Assembly (NCBI RefSeq): GCF_016406105.1
Contig: NZ_CP066308.1
Coordinates: 3,149,501 to 3,213,500, forward strand
Origin: Brevibacillus composti
Lineage (GTDB): Bacteria > Bacillota > Bacilli > Brevibacillales > Brevibacillaceae
Direction of reading: 5' to 3'
DNA length: 64,000 nt
The translations under genes and the position numbers were made by a program. The notes under the pieces are model-generated. The model did no database searches and was not told where the DNA came from. It saw only the letters and a program-made list of their open reading frames with translations. Of this stretch, positions 1-7,845 are shown in pieces (position 1 is the stretch's first letter; each line of letters begins with the position of its first letter).

Positions 1-892
1 AGCGGTCGCGTAGACCCTTGGCGAGCAGCGAAAAGGAGCTGATCGCCAAGATGAAGGCGCCGAGCGGAATCAGAAAGATCCGGATGTTGTTGCTGAAGAC
101 AAAGCCCCTGTACGATCCCAGCAGGCCCGCCCACTCGTTGGTGATGGAGTGAAAGATCACCGGATCAAACGTCATGATGGTGCCGCCGACGAACAGGTCA
201 AACATCCCCAGGAGGCCCATTAGAGTCATGACGGACACCATCTCGGTGACGGCGATCAGGATGAACTGCTCTTTGAGCTGGGGCAAAATGTGGCGGAAGA
301 TGATCTGTTCCCGCCCCGCCCCGAGGGAGGTGGCCGCCAGCACATACTGCGTCTCCTTAATCTGCTCGGTTTTTTGCCGGATGGAGGAAGCGACGCTCGG
401 CGCCCCCAGAATGGCGACCAGCACGACGAACAGCGTCACCAGCTTGGAAATGGAGAGCTCCGGATTAATGCTGATCCCCACCAGCAAAAAATAGACCGGG
501 ATAAAGATCGGCATGTATCCCCAGGCATTTTCAATCGACAGCCACCACTTCTGGGGCTTGTCCTGAATCCCGATATACAGTCCGATCACGCCGCCGATCA
601 ACAGACGGCAGACCGCGGCTGCCATCGTGACGAAAATCGTATAGGGCGCTCCATACAGCAGCTTGCTCAGCATGTCGTAGCCCCACTTGTCCGTGCCCAG
701 CCAATGCTCCGCAGAGGGGGGCAGCGGCGGGGAGATGATGACGCTTTTGCCATCCACTTCCACGGTCTTCAATTTTTCCTGAAAATCCGGTTCGTACGGT
801 GCCACGAACGGGCCGATGATTCCCAGCACGATCAGGAACATGACCATCATGGCACCGAGCCAGAGGGACGGATTTCTGCGAAGTGTCTGCAT
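1..892 (-). CDS. Peptide-type ABC transporter permease (DppC/OppC family), partial
   Basis: Inner-membrane subunit of a binding-protein-dependent transporter of the oligopeptide/dipeptide/nickel family. About 297 codons are visible and the frame is open to the window edge, so the C-terminus is missing. It starts with MQTLRRNPSLW, a short cytoplasmic segment followed by a first membrane helix, as in DppC/OppC proteins. Several further hydrophobic segments follow, and the EAA-type loop that contacts the ATPase is readable (TQYVLAATSLGAGREQ then FRHILPQLKEQ). The upstream gene on the same strand is the partner DppB-like permease, ending 36 bases before this start, so the two form an operon. The substrate cannot be told: no solute-binding protein or ATPase gene is in the window. 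Confidence 0.8.
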   Translation of the reverse strand, partial: MQTLRRNPSLWLGAMMVMFLIVLGIIGPFVAPYEPDFQEKLKTVEVDGKSVIISPPLPPSAEHWLGTDKWGYDMLSKLLYGAPYTIFVTMAAAVCRLLIGGVIGLYIGIQDKPQKWWLSIENAWGYMPIFIPVYFLLVGISINPELSISKLVTLFVVLVAILGAPSVASSIRQKTEQIKETQYVLAATSLGAGREQIIFRHILPQLKEQFILIAVTEMVSVMTLMGLLGMFDLFVGGTIMTFDPVIFHSITNEWAGLLGSYRGFVFSNNIRIFLIPLGAFILAISSFSLLAKGLRDR

Positions 893-928
893 GGTAAACC
901 TCACTCTTTTTTGCTTGCTTCGTGGTAC

Positions 929-1792
929 TTATTTATAGACCGCGATCCGTTCAAATACGGACAAGATCGCCCGGATGAGAGAATAGACCAAAATCGACAG
1001 CAGGATGATGCTGATCAGACCCATGACGGCCGCATTGAACTGGAAGGGGCCGTTCTTGGTGAAGACAAACCGGGTCAAGCCGACGACGTTCAGCAGATAT
1101 TCCACAACGAATAGATTGGCAACGGTGATGGCGACTGTTTTCTTCAGGTCCGCCACGAGAAAGGGCTTCACATTCTTGTAGACGTGGTGCACGAGAATAT
1201 GCCAGATGCCCATCCCTTTGGCCAATGCCGTCTTGATGTAGTCCTCCCCGCCGATCTGCTCGTACTTCAGACTGATCACTCTCATCAGAAAGATCGTCGG
1301 ACCGATCGCCAGCATCGTCAGCGGAAACCACAGATTGTTGGTATCGCTCGTAGGGGACAAGGTAATGATGCGGATGTCTGTCCACTTGTAAAACTGAATC
1401 GCGGCCATCACGGATAACATGATGAGGACAAAATCAGGAATGGTGGATAGCAGATTCAGCACGCGCTGGAACAGGCGGACAGCGGAAAAGCGCTGCAGGA
1501 ACAGCCCAAACAACAGGCTGGCCACGACGGCGATCAGGACACTCCAAAACATCAATTTAAAGGATTGTATGGCAAAGGGAACGATATCCTCAGCGATGCT
1601 CCGTTCACTGTTCCCCGAAAAATAAGTGCCGAGCGAGCCCTCACCGATCTGTGAGAGCAGATAAGCTGTGCGGGTTACCACGTTTTCGGGTGAAAAATGC
1701 ACCTCTTCTTTTACGGAGTACAGCATGAACGGACCGCCGCAGACAATCACGACGAGGAAAAACATCCCGATTAGCTGCTTGATATACGACAA
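929..1792 (-). CDS. Peptide-type ABC transporter permease (DppB/OppB family)
   Basis: A 287-residue integral membrane protein with an N-terminal helix, a roughly 80-residue external stretch and about five further helices, the plan of DppB/OppB permeases. The EAA loop that docks on the ATPase reads EDYIKTALAKGMGIWHILVH near residues 185-205. The start is a TTG at 1792 served by an AAGGGGGG ribosome site nine bases upstream; an ATG nearer that site is out of frame. It precedes the DppC-like gene and is the first gene of the operon visible here. It is shorter than typical OppB (about 305-340 residues) and the external stretch is divergent, so the substrate class is uncertain. Confidence 0.8.
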   Translation of the reverse strand: MSYIKQLIGMFFLVVIVCGGPFMLYSVKEEVHFSPENVVTRTAYLLSQIGEGSLGTYFSGNSERSIAEDIVPFAIQSFKLMFWSVLIAVVASLLFGLFLQRFSAVRLFQRVLNLLSTIPDFVLIMLSVMAAIQFYKWTDIRIITLSPTSDTNNLWFPLTMLAIGPTIFLMRVISLKYEQIGGEDYIKTALAKGMGIWHILVHHVYKNVKPFLVADLKKTVAITVANLFVVEYLLNVVGLTRFVFTKNGPFQFNAAVMGLISIILLSILVYSLIRAILSVFERIAVYK

Positions 1793-1924
1793 AGATTCAT
1801 TCCCCCCTTACTATCTCAAACAATACACGATCTGGAAAAAAACAGCCAGAACAATCAAAAAAATTTTATCTTTTTTTATAATTCGCACTTGTGTGCCAGC
1901 GCCAATCTATTCTGGAGAAAAAAG

Positions 1925-1953
1925 AAAAAAGCGTTCTGTCCATGCAGAGCGCT
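1925..1953 (-). terminator. Rho-independent terminator after cheX
   Basis: A 9-bp stem (1930-1938 with 1945-1953, one G-T pair, 6-base loop) followed on the minus strand by six T. It lies just past the cheX stop and separates it from the ABC permease operon. Confidence 0.7.
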
Positions 1954-2007
1954 GTTTCATCCCTTGCGGCTGTTTTCCTGTTTGGCCATGATGGCTGTGC
2001 TGCCGGT

Positions 2008-2466
2008 CTACTTGCCTACGACGACCTGTATCTCCATCCGCCCCATATCGCTTAGATCGAGCGGAACGGTATACGCTGGCCGCGAGACCCAGATGCCTTC
2101 GGGGGTATGGATAAATTGCGGCGGTGTAATATCGATGACGATTCCCTGATTGTACAGGATCGTGCTGGCATTTCCCGAAATCATATTCCCGAGTTCGGAG
2201 ATGGCGCTCTTCCCCATTTCATCCAGCTCATTGACGGGAAAGCCTCCCATCATCGCGGACACCAGCCGCAGGGCCAGGTCATTTTGCAGGCCGAAAAAGA
2301 CATCCCCTTCCAACTGTCCGGTCATGCCGACGCGAATCCAGGTATGGTCGTCCCGATAGTACCATTCGGTCGTTTCCATTTCTCCCCGTTGGATCGTGAC
2401 GTTGCACAGCTGCGCAATAACCAAGGAAGCGGAATCCAGAAACGGATTGAGGTACTGGACTTTCAT
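2008..2466 (-). CDS. cheX: CheX-family chemotaxis phosphatase-like protein
   Basis: A 152-residue soluble protein of the CheX family, whose members dephosphorylate phospho-CheY. The family's ExxN motif is visible in AISELGNMISGNAS near residues 93-106, where Glu and Asn act on the CheY phosphate. The longer open frame upstream is unlikely to be translated: the ATG at 2466 has a GGAAGGAAGG ribosome site and gives the normal CheX length, starting MKVQYLNPFLDS. No other chemotaxis gene is adjacent, so this is a stand-alone cheX, as is common in Gram-positive bacteria. A small gene of unknown function lies upstream in the same direction and a terminator follows. Confidence 0.8.
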   Translation of the reverse strand: MKVQYLNPFLDSASLVIAQLCNVTIQRGEMETTEWYYRDDHTWIRVGMTGQLEGDVFFGLQNDLALRLVSAMMGGFPVNELDEMGKSAISELGNMISGNASTILYNQGIVIDITPPQFIHTPEGIWVSRPAYTVPLDLSDMGRMEIQVVVGK

Positions 2467-2554
2467 CTTTGTTCCTTCCTTCCCGTGCAGAATTCTCCCC
2501 ATGGGCCCATTATAATGTCGAAAATTGGCAGAGACAAGGAGTTGTCGAAAAATA

Positions 2555-2938
2555 TCAAGGACTTTGGATCGAAACCAAAGGTACCACAGGAAACAAATCT
2601 CCTGTCTGGACACCGGGATTTCTGGTGAAAATACGCCTGCATGTGCGCAGGTCAAGCACCTCTACTCCTATTTCGTGACAACTTAATTGCCAGTAGGGAT
2701 GGCTGATGTTGTCAAACGCAAAGACCGTATCTCCAAAGGCCAGGCATTCCGCGATGCAGCGCTCCGCCGGGTAATCCGGTCCGTCCTCGAGCAAATGCAC
2801 CGGCTCAATGCCGAACTGCTCCAACAAATGCATCCTGTCCGCCAGCTGCTCCGCATGCTTTCGCGATACATTTCGGCGCGGGGAGAGCAGGGGGTACTCC
2901 TTCCGTACATATACCCAATTTATCCCGTGATAAAACAT
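2555..2938 (-). CDS. Conserved hypothetical protein, 127 residues
   Basis: I do not recognise a family. The protein begins MFYHGINWVYVRKEYPLLSP, has no signal peptide or membrane helix and carries four cysteines in its second half. The reading frame extends to a TTG at 2944, but the ATG at 2938 lies six bases after a GGGAGG site and is preferred. It sits between the large subtilase gene upstream and cheX downstream on the same strand, with 88 bases to cheX. Codon use resembles its neighbours and no terminator separates it from cheX, so cotranscription is possible. A real gene is likely from the ribosome site and the tight fit between neighbours; function unknown. Confidence 0.6.
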   Translation of the reverse strand: MFYHGINWVYVRKEYPLLSPRRNVSRKHAEQLADRMHLLEQFGIEPVHLLEDGPDYPAERCIAECLAFGDTVFAFDNISHPYWQLSCHEIGVEVLDLRTCRRIFTRNPGVQTGDLFPVVPLVSIQSP

Positions 2939-2991
2939 GGACAACCTCCCGTAACGAGAAGAGGATGCCGATCCGGCACCCTCGCTTTTAA

Positions 2992-5900
2992 CTATCGCTT
3001 TTTGCCCACAATCACCATTTCAGCCTTGGCTTCCCGCCCCAATGCATCGACGGCGACCACCGAGACTTTTTGCTTGCCTTCCTTGATGTCGTCGACCAAG
3101 ACACGGAATTGTCCCTGGTCGTTCACATCGACGGGAAGATGCTGCTGCCCGTAATCGAGATGCATCAGCACGGTGCCGGGCGCTTGCACCCTTCCCGATA
3201 TCAGGATGCTCTCTCCTGCATGGGCTTCCTTGCTCTTTTCGTCAAATTTCAGGACGGGGGCCGGAAGCGGCTTCGCCTGATAGGTATAGCGCTGCTCTCC
3301 GTGATGCATCACGATCGATCCGGCTTGCGCATCGACATAGGCGTACACCACCAGAGAAGCCTCATTGCCTGCCCCATCCTTCCCCTCCAGCAGGATCCGG
3401 TTTTCTCCGTGATGCAGGGTTAACCGCTGCGACAGGTTTTTCTGCACCACTTTTTCCAGCTGATCCTCCTCCCAGCTGGAGATGATCTGCCCGTTGACGC
3501 TGGCCTGCCCCTTGTAGGTCTGATCGCGGTAGCTAAAGCGCACCGGAACCAGCATGCGCTTGGTGGCCTGGTCAAAGTAGACCTCCTCCGTCCCGTCATT
3601 CATGAATTGCAGCTGGGGCGGCGTCGTATCGACGATGACCCGCTGGGTAAACTGCCTGGTGTTGCCGTACATATCCTGTGCCTGGTAGGTGACGTAATTC
3701 AGCCCCTCCGGCAGCTTCAGGATCGTTTGGAAGGAGCCGTCCGTCTCGACCGGGATCGGCTTTTTCTGAATCAGGAGCCGCACCCGGTCCAGCATATCCT
3801 CGCCCGCAATTCGTCCCGCGATCGCCACATCGGGCTGAGCCGATATCAGCACGGAGGAGTAGAGGTCATTGGGGAATTTGACAAACGGGGGCACGACATC
3901 GCTCTTGCCGTGGATATGCGCGACACTGATGTTGCCGGCGTAATCATATGCCACCACCGAGATGCGCTTGTCAGGCTGGCTGACAAATGTGCTGGTGACG
4001 CTGGCAGAATAGGGGCCGCCTACTTTTTTGCCGTCGACATACAGCAGATAGCCCTGAATGTCTTTGTCCCGGCTGCTCCACTGCACCTTGTTGCCGGAGA
4101 GAGAGGCGGTGACGGCGGGCGCTTTGGTATCGACCTTTACGGGCAGCGTCAGGGTGTGCCAGTTCGCCCGGCGATTGTCGATGCGGGCCCGGATGATGAA
4201 TTGATAGCTGCCGTCGGGGACAGTCTCGTAGACCCCTTTCTCCGGGTTGAAACGCTTGCCGTCCCAGCTCCACTCTTCCCGCTCCGTGTAGTAGTAGGCC
4301 GTGCCCAGCTTGGATTGGTCGAACTTGCTGATCTTTTCGCCGCGGGACAGGGAGCGGATCAGCGTGCCGTTCTTGTCGACGACATCCACCATCACCTGAC
4401 GGGCATTGCGCAAAAAGGTGACGGACGGCGCCGCTACATCGTAATGTCCATCCCCATTCGGAGAAAACGCGATTTTTTCGGGATCCACCTGGACCTTCCC
4501 GTCTTCCGTCACGCCGGTCACGCCGAGATAATCGCGATACTTCCATTTGTCATTTTCCTTGTCGTGATACCAGGTTGTTTTGACGCCTGTCCGATGCTCC
4601 TGGCTGTCGTCCTCCCACATCGGCTGATCCATCACGCGGGGCTCATCCCAGTTGCCGTAAAAACCGTAATACGGCACGCGCAGAGTCGGAATGTCGCTGT
4701 CCGTTGGCTGGAGAGCGACATAGCCCTCGGCAAAAATATTGCGGGGCGCATTGCGCGGCAGCTGCAGCATCACTTTGACTTCCGCGCGCTGTCCCGGCTT
4801 GACGGTCACCTCTTGCGTCGAAAAGCGCAGGAAGGCCCCCGGCAGCACCGTAGCCGACAACGTATTGATACCGTTCTCCCGTTTGTCTGTCAGCACGCCA
4901 AATTCGTCACGGATGCGGTACGTGACCGGCTTTTTGCCGAATTTGTTCTCGACAAACAGGGAAAACGATGCGGTCTCTTTGATTTCACCGAGGGACACCC
5001 CCGCTTTTCCCTTGGCGTCTGTCACGATGCTGGGCGTTTTCATCGCCTTGGCGATTTGCATCAAGCCCGCCCCTTGCACGCGGGGGCTATAGGGCAGCCC
5101 GCTCTTTTTCTTTCCGCTGGCCGCTTCGGTCGCTTTTTGCGGCTCCAATACGGGCTGGGCCGTGTTCATCGCTGCCGCCTTCAGGGTCTCGACCAGCTCT
5201 CTTCCGGAGAGCTTTCGGCCTTGCTTCAAATACGCCTGCTTCAAGAGCGCCATTCCGCCGGCCACATGCGGCGTTGCCATCGAGGTTCCGCTTTTGACGG
5301 CATAATCATTCTCTCTCACCAGCGACAGGATGCCCCCGCCGGGTGCGGCGATTTCCGGCTTGAATTGCAGATCGGGCGTCGGCCCCCAGGAAGTGAAGGC
5401 CGAGACGGTGCCCCCCTCCGGATACGGCATCGGGTTCTGCGCATACCTGCCGTCGAAGTTCACCTGAACCTTTTTCCCTTTCTTCAAAGCCTGTGCCAGC
5501 TGTTCCCCCATCTGCTTCAGGATGGAGACGGCCGGCAGGGTGGAGGTCGTCTCTGCGGAAATGATCAGCGGTCCGGGCTGGTTGTTATAGATGATCGCCC
5601 CGGCAGCACCGGCCTCCTTGGCGTTGCGCAGCTTCTCGTCGAAAGAGATGTCGCCCCGCTCCAAGAGCACGATCTTTCCCTTGGCCGACAGGTTGTAATC
5701 CTCCTTTTTCCCTTTGCCCATGTAGATCAGCTCATACGTCTTGATCAGGGCTTGCACAGGATTGAGCGCCTGACCATTGCCCGCATGTGCATGCAGATAG
5801 ACGACCCGGTCCACGCCCTCGACTCCGTCCACCTGAAAGCTGTAGCCTGCCAGCGTTGTCGCATTGACGGAAGCGACGGAAAGCGCGTCCGGCGCCAGGC

Positions 5901-6756
5901 CCGGCGAGCCGATCATCGAGACGTCCGGGTTCTGGGCTTTTACTTTGTCGCTGCCAAAGTAGGCGTCATTTCCGGCAGCCGCGACCACGATCACGCCATT
6001 GTCCACTGCCCGCTTGATCGCGTACTGCTCTGTATTCGTCTCATCCACGTATCCGGCCGACGACCCCAGGCTGAGGTTGATGACGTCTGCCTTTTTCGCG
6101 ATGGAATCATTGATTGCAAACAAGATCGATTCGCTGAGTCCCGGGACTTCCCCCTGGTAGTTGCTGAACACCTTCTGACTGAGCAGCTGCGCCTCGGGAG
6201 CCACTCCCTTCAGCTTGCCATTCGCGGCGACGATTCCGGCCACATGGATGCCGTGCTGCGATTCGCCGACATCCACCGTCACTTGATTCCGGTCGGCCCA
6301 GTTGTAGCCGGGAAGCACTTTTTGCGTCGACCCTGATTTTTGCTCAGCGGCCCGTTTGTCTTTGGGTGCGGGGAGATCAGGATGCTTCGCATTGATCCCC
6401 GTATCGATGACGGAGACCAGCATTCCCTCACCTTTGACGCCCCCTTCCTGCCAGGCCTTGGTCGCCTCGATCATCTCGAGAGCCGATGTGGGCGTCCCGG
6501 TGACCTGTTCGCCCAGCAGCACATGATCGGCCCGGGTCCATTCATCCGCAGAGGCTGACTGGACGCCGCCTCCGCTCGCGCCCGATCGGACGGGCCCTCC
6601 CACTTCTCCGCGGACCACGTGCAAGTCCTCCCGGGCCTGCTGCAGCAGATTCGCACTGACGACATCGGGCGCGCCTCCCTTCGGAGCCCATGTACCCGCC
6701 GTCGTAGACGGAAGCAAAACCAACGATAACCCGATAGACAATAGCTGTTTTTTCAT
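2992..6756 (-). CDS. Large secreted subtilisin-like serine protease (S8) with PA and Ig-like domains
   Basis: A 1254-residue exported protease. A signal peptide (MKKQLLSIGLSLVLLPSTTA) is followed by a prosegment of about 80 residues. The S8 catalytic domain carries Asp118 (VSVIDTG), His168 (HGIHVAG), oxyanion Asn263 (AAAGND) and Ser492 (GTSMATPHVAGG). A protease-associated (PA) domain is inserted at about 325-430, the layout of Vpr and lactocepin-type subtilases. An Fn3-like domain follows (590-700), then a FlgD/CHU-type segment with the motif FSPNGDG at 764-770 and further beta-rich repeats to the end. No SLH or LPXTG anchor is seen, so it is probably secreted or loosely wall-bound. The ATG at 6756 has a GGAGG site; the frame extends further upstream without a signal peptide. 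Substrate unknown. Confidence 0.9.
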   Translation of the reverse strand: MKKQLLSIGLSLVLLPSTTAGTWAPKGGAPDVVSANLLQQAREDLHVVRGEVGGPVRSGASGGGVQSASADEWTRADHVLLGEQVTGTPTSALEMIEATKAWQEGGVKGEGMLVSVIDTGINAKHPDLPAPKDKRAAEQKSGSTQKVLPGYNWADRNQVTVDVGESQHGIHVAGIVAANGKLKGVAPEAQLLSQKVFSNYQGEVPGLSESILFAINDSIAKKADVINLSLGSSAGYVDETNTEQYAIKRAVDNGVIVVAAAGNDAYFGSDKVKAQNPDVSMIGSPGLAPDALSVASVNATTLAGYSFQVDGVEGVDRVVYLHAHAGNGQALNPVQALIKTYELIYMGKGKKEDYNLSAKGKIVLLERGDISFDEKLRNAKEAGAAGAIIYNNQPGPLIISAETTSTLPAVSILKQMGEQLAQALKKGKKVQVNFDGRYAQNPMPYPEGGTVSAFTSWGPTPDLQFKPEIAAPGGGILSLVRENDYAVKSGTSMATPHVAGGMALLKQAYLKQGRKLSGRELVETLKAAAMNTAQPVLEPQKATEAASGKKKSGLPYSPRVQGAGLMQIAKAMKTPSIVTDAKGKAGVSLGEIKETASFSLFVENKFGKKPVTYRIRDEFGVLTDKRENGINTLSATVLPGAFLRFSTQEVTVKPGQRAEVKVMLQLPRNAPRNIFAEGYVALQPTDSDIPTLRVPYYGFYGNWDEPRVMDQPMWEDDSQEHRTGVKTTWYHDKENDKWKYRDYLGVTGVTEDGKVQVDPEKIAFSPNGDGHYDVAAPSVTFLRNARQVMVDVVDKNGTLIRSLSRGEKISKFDQSKLGTAYYYTEREEWSWDGKRFNPEKGVYETVPDGSYQFIIRARIDNRRANWHTLTLPVKVDTKAPAVTASLSGNKVQWSSRDKDIQGYLLYVDGKKVGGPYSASVTSTFVSQPDKRISVVAYDYAGNISVAHIHGKSDVVPPFVKFPNDLYSSVLISAQPDVAIAGRIAGEDMLDRVRLLIQKKPIPVETDGSFQTILKLPEGLNYVTYQAQDMYGNTRQFTQRVIVDTTPPQLQFMNDGTEEVYFDQATKRMLVPVRFSYRDQTYKGQASVNGQIISSWEEDQLEKVVQKNLSQRLTLHHGENRILLEGKDGAGNEASLVVYAYVDAQAGSIVMHHGEQRYTYQAKPLPAPVLKFDEKSKEAHAGESILISGRVQAPGTVLMHLDYGQQHLPVDVNDQGQFRVLVDDIKEGKQKVSVVAVDALGREAKAEMVIVGKKR

Positions 6757-6904
6757 CGTTTGCCTCCTTCCAGAAAAACATCCAATAACATAAGTCTTCC
6801 ATGGAAGGGAGGCCCGTATTCGAAAAAGGTACATAAAACGTGGCTTCAGCGAGGAGAAGCACGTTCCCATGCTAGGCTCCGTTCTCCGCCCACATGGATG
6901 ATTC

Positions 6905-6944
6905 ACTGTCCGCTCCACAGCGGCCCTCCGCGAGAGCGGACAGT
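6905..6944. repeat. Perfect 11-bp inverted repeat in the subtilase leader
   Basis: ACTGTCCGCTC at 6905-6915 pairs exactly with GAGCGGACAGT at 6934-6944 around an 18-base loop. It lies 150-190 bases upstream of the subtilase start. There is no T-run on either side, so it is not an ordinary terminator; it could be an operator or an mRNA leader hairpin. Confidence 0.6.
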
Positions 6945-7022
6945 CTTGCCCACCAGCGGGGCGGAGCCCGGAGCTAAGCAGGGAAACATGCTTCTTCTCG
7001 CTGCAGCCCCGTTCCTCCCCTA

Positions 7023-7062
7023 TATAAAAAGCGTGCCACCGCAGTTACGGTATGCACGCTTT
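7023..7062 (-). terminator. Rho-independent terminator after sdhB
   Basis: AAAGCGTGC (7028-7036) pairs with GCACGCTTT (7054-7062), with a further short inner stem, followed on the minus strand by five T and an AT-rich stretch. It ends the sdhCAB operon 16 bases beyond the sdhB stop. Confidence 0.85.
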
Positions 7063-7077
7063 TGGTCAGCCGCTCGC

Positions 7078-7827
7078 TTAGGAGAAGAAGAAACGCTTCA
7101 CGGCGTATTTGGTTGTTTCTTTGTTCATATGCGCGATGGACGTGGTGAGCGGAATGCCTTTCGGGCAGGACTGCACGCAGTTTTGCGAGTTTCCGCAATC
7201 CTGGATGCCGCCGTCTTCCATCAGTGCTTCCAGACGCTCGTGCTTGTTCATCGCACCTGTCGGATGCTGGTTGAACAGACGCACCTGGGAGATCGCAAAA
7301 GGTCCGATAAAGTCTGTCTTTTGGTTCACGTTCGGGCATGCTTCCAGGCATACGCCGCACGTCATGCACTTGGACAGCTCGTACGCCCATTGGCGATCCA
7401 CTTCCGGCATGCGCGGACCTGGTCCCAGATCGTGAGTACCGTCGATCGGAATCCATGCTTTGACGCGCTTCAGGGCATCAAACATACGGCTGCGGTCGAT
7501 CGAGAGGTCACGCTGAACCGGGAAAGTGCTCATCGGGGCCAAACGGATCGGCTGCTCCAGCTTGTCAATCAGAGCAGAACATGCCTGACGGGGCTTGCCA
7601 TTGATCACCATGGAACAAGCGCCGCACACTTCCTCCAGACAGTTGGACTCCCAGTTGACCGGCGTTGTCTTTTGTCCTTGGGCGTTTACAGGGTTGCGCT
7701 GGATCTCCATCAACGCACCGATCACGTTCATGTTCGGACGGTACGGAATTTTAAATTCTTCCACATACGGAGCGCTGTCAGGGCTGTCTTGACGGGTGAT
7801 TTTCAGGTGAATAAGCTTTTCTGCCAT
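7078..7827 (-). CDS. sdhB: Succinate dehydrogenase iron-sulfur subunit
   Basis: A 249-residue electron-transfer subunit of complex II, passing electrons from the flavoprotein to the quinone-binding membrane anchor on the cytoplasmic face. The N-terminal [2Fe-2S] ferredoxin domain shows CLEEVCGACSMVINGKPRQAC; the C-terminal domain carries CMTCGVCLEAC and CVQSCPKGIP, the ligands for the [4Fe-4S] and [3Fe-4S] centres. Length matches Bacillus SdhB (about 253). It is the last gene of sdhC-sdhA-sdhB, 18 bases after sdhA, with a strong GGGAGGGGAGGG ribosome region. Regulation should follow the promoter in front of sdhC. Confidence 0.97.
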   Translation of the reverse strand: MAEKLIHLKITRQDSPDSAPYVEEFKIPYRPNMNVIGALMEIQRNPVNAQGQKTTPVNWESNCLEEVCGACSMVINGKPRQACSALIDKLEQPIRLAPMSTFPVQRDLSIDRSRMFDALKRVKAWIPIDGTHDLGPGPRMPEVDRQWAYELSKCMTCGVCLEACPNVNQKTDFIGPFAISQVRLFNQHPTGAMNKHERLEALMEDGGIQDCGNSQNCVQSCPKGIPLTTSIAHMNKETTKYAVKRFFFS

Positions 7828-7845
7828 GATCAGTTCCCTCCCCTC

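Larger units (their letters stand above)
6757..7077. other. Intergenic region upstream of the subtilase gene
   Basis: Holds the sdhB terminator at its right end (7023-7062), a strong 11-bp hairpin (6905-6944) and the subtilase ribosome site next to 6756. I could not pick a convincing sigma-A promoter. No gene is supported. Confidence 0.6.

Noticed and set aside
3607..6336. 909-codon open frame on the plus strand
   Set aside because: It is exactly antisense to the subtilase gene, has no ribosome site and a composition set by the G+C-rich codons of the real gene.
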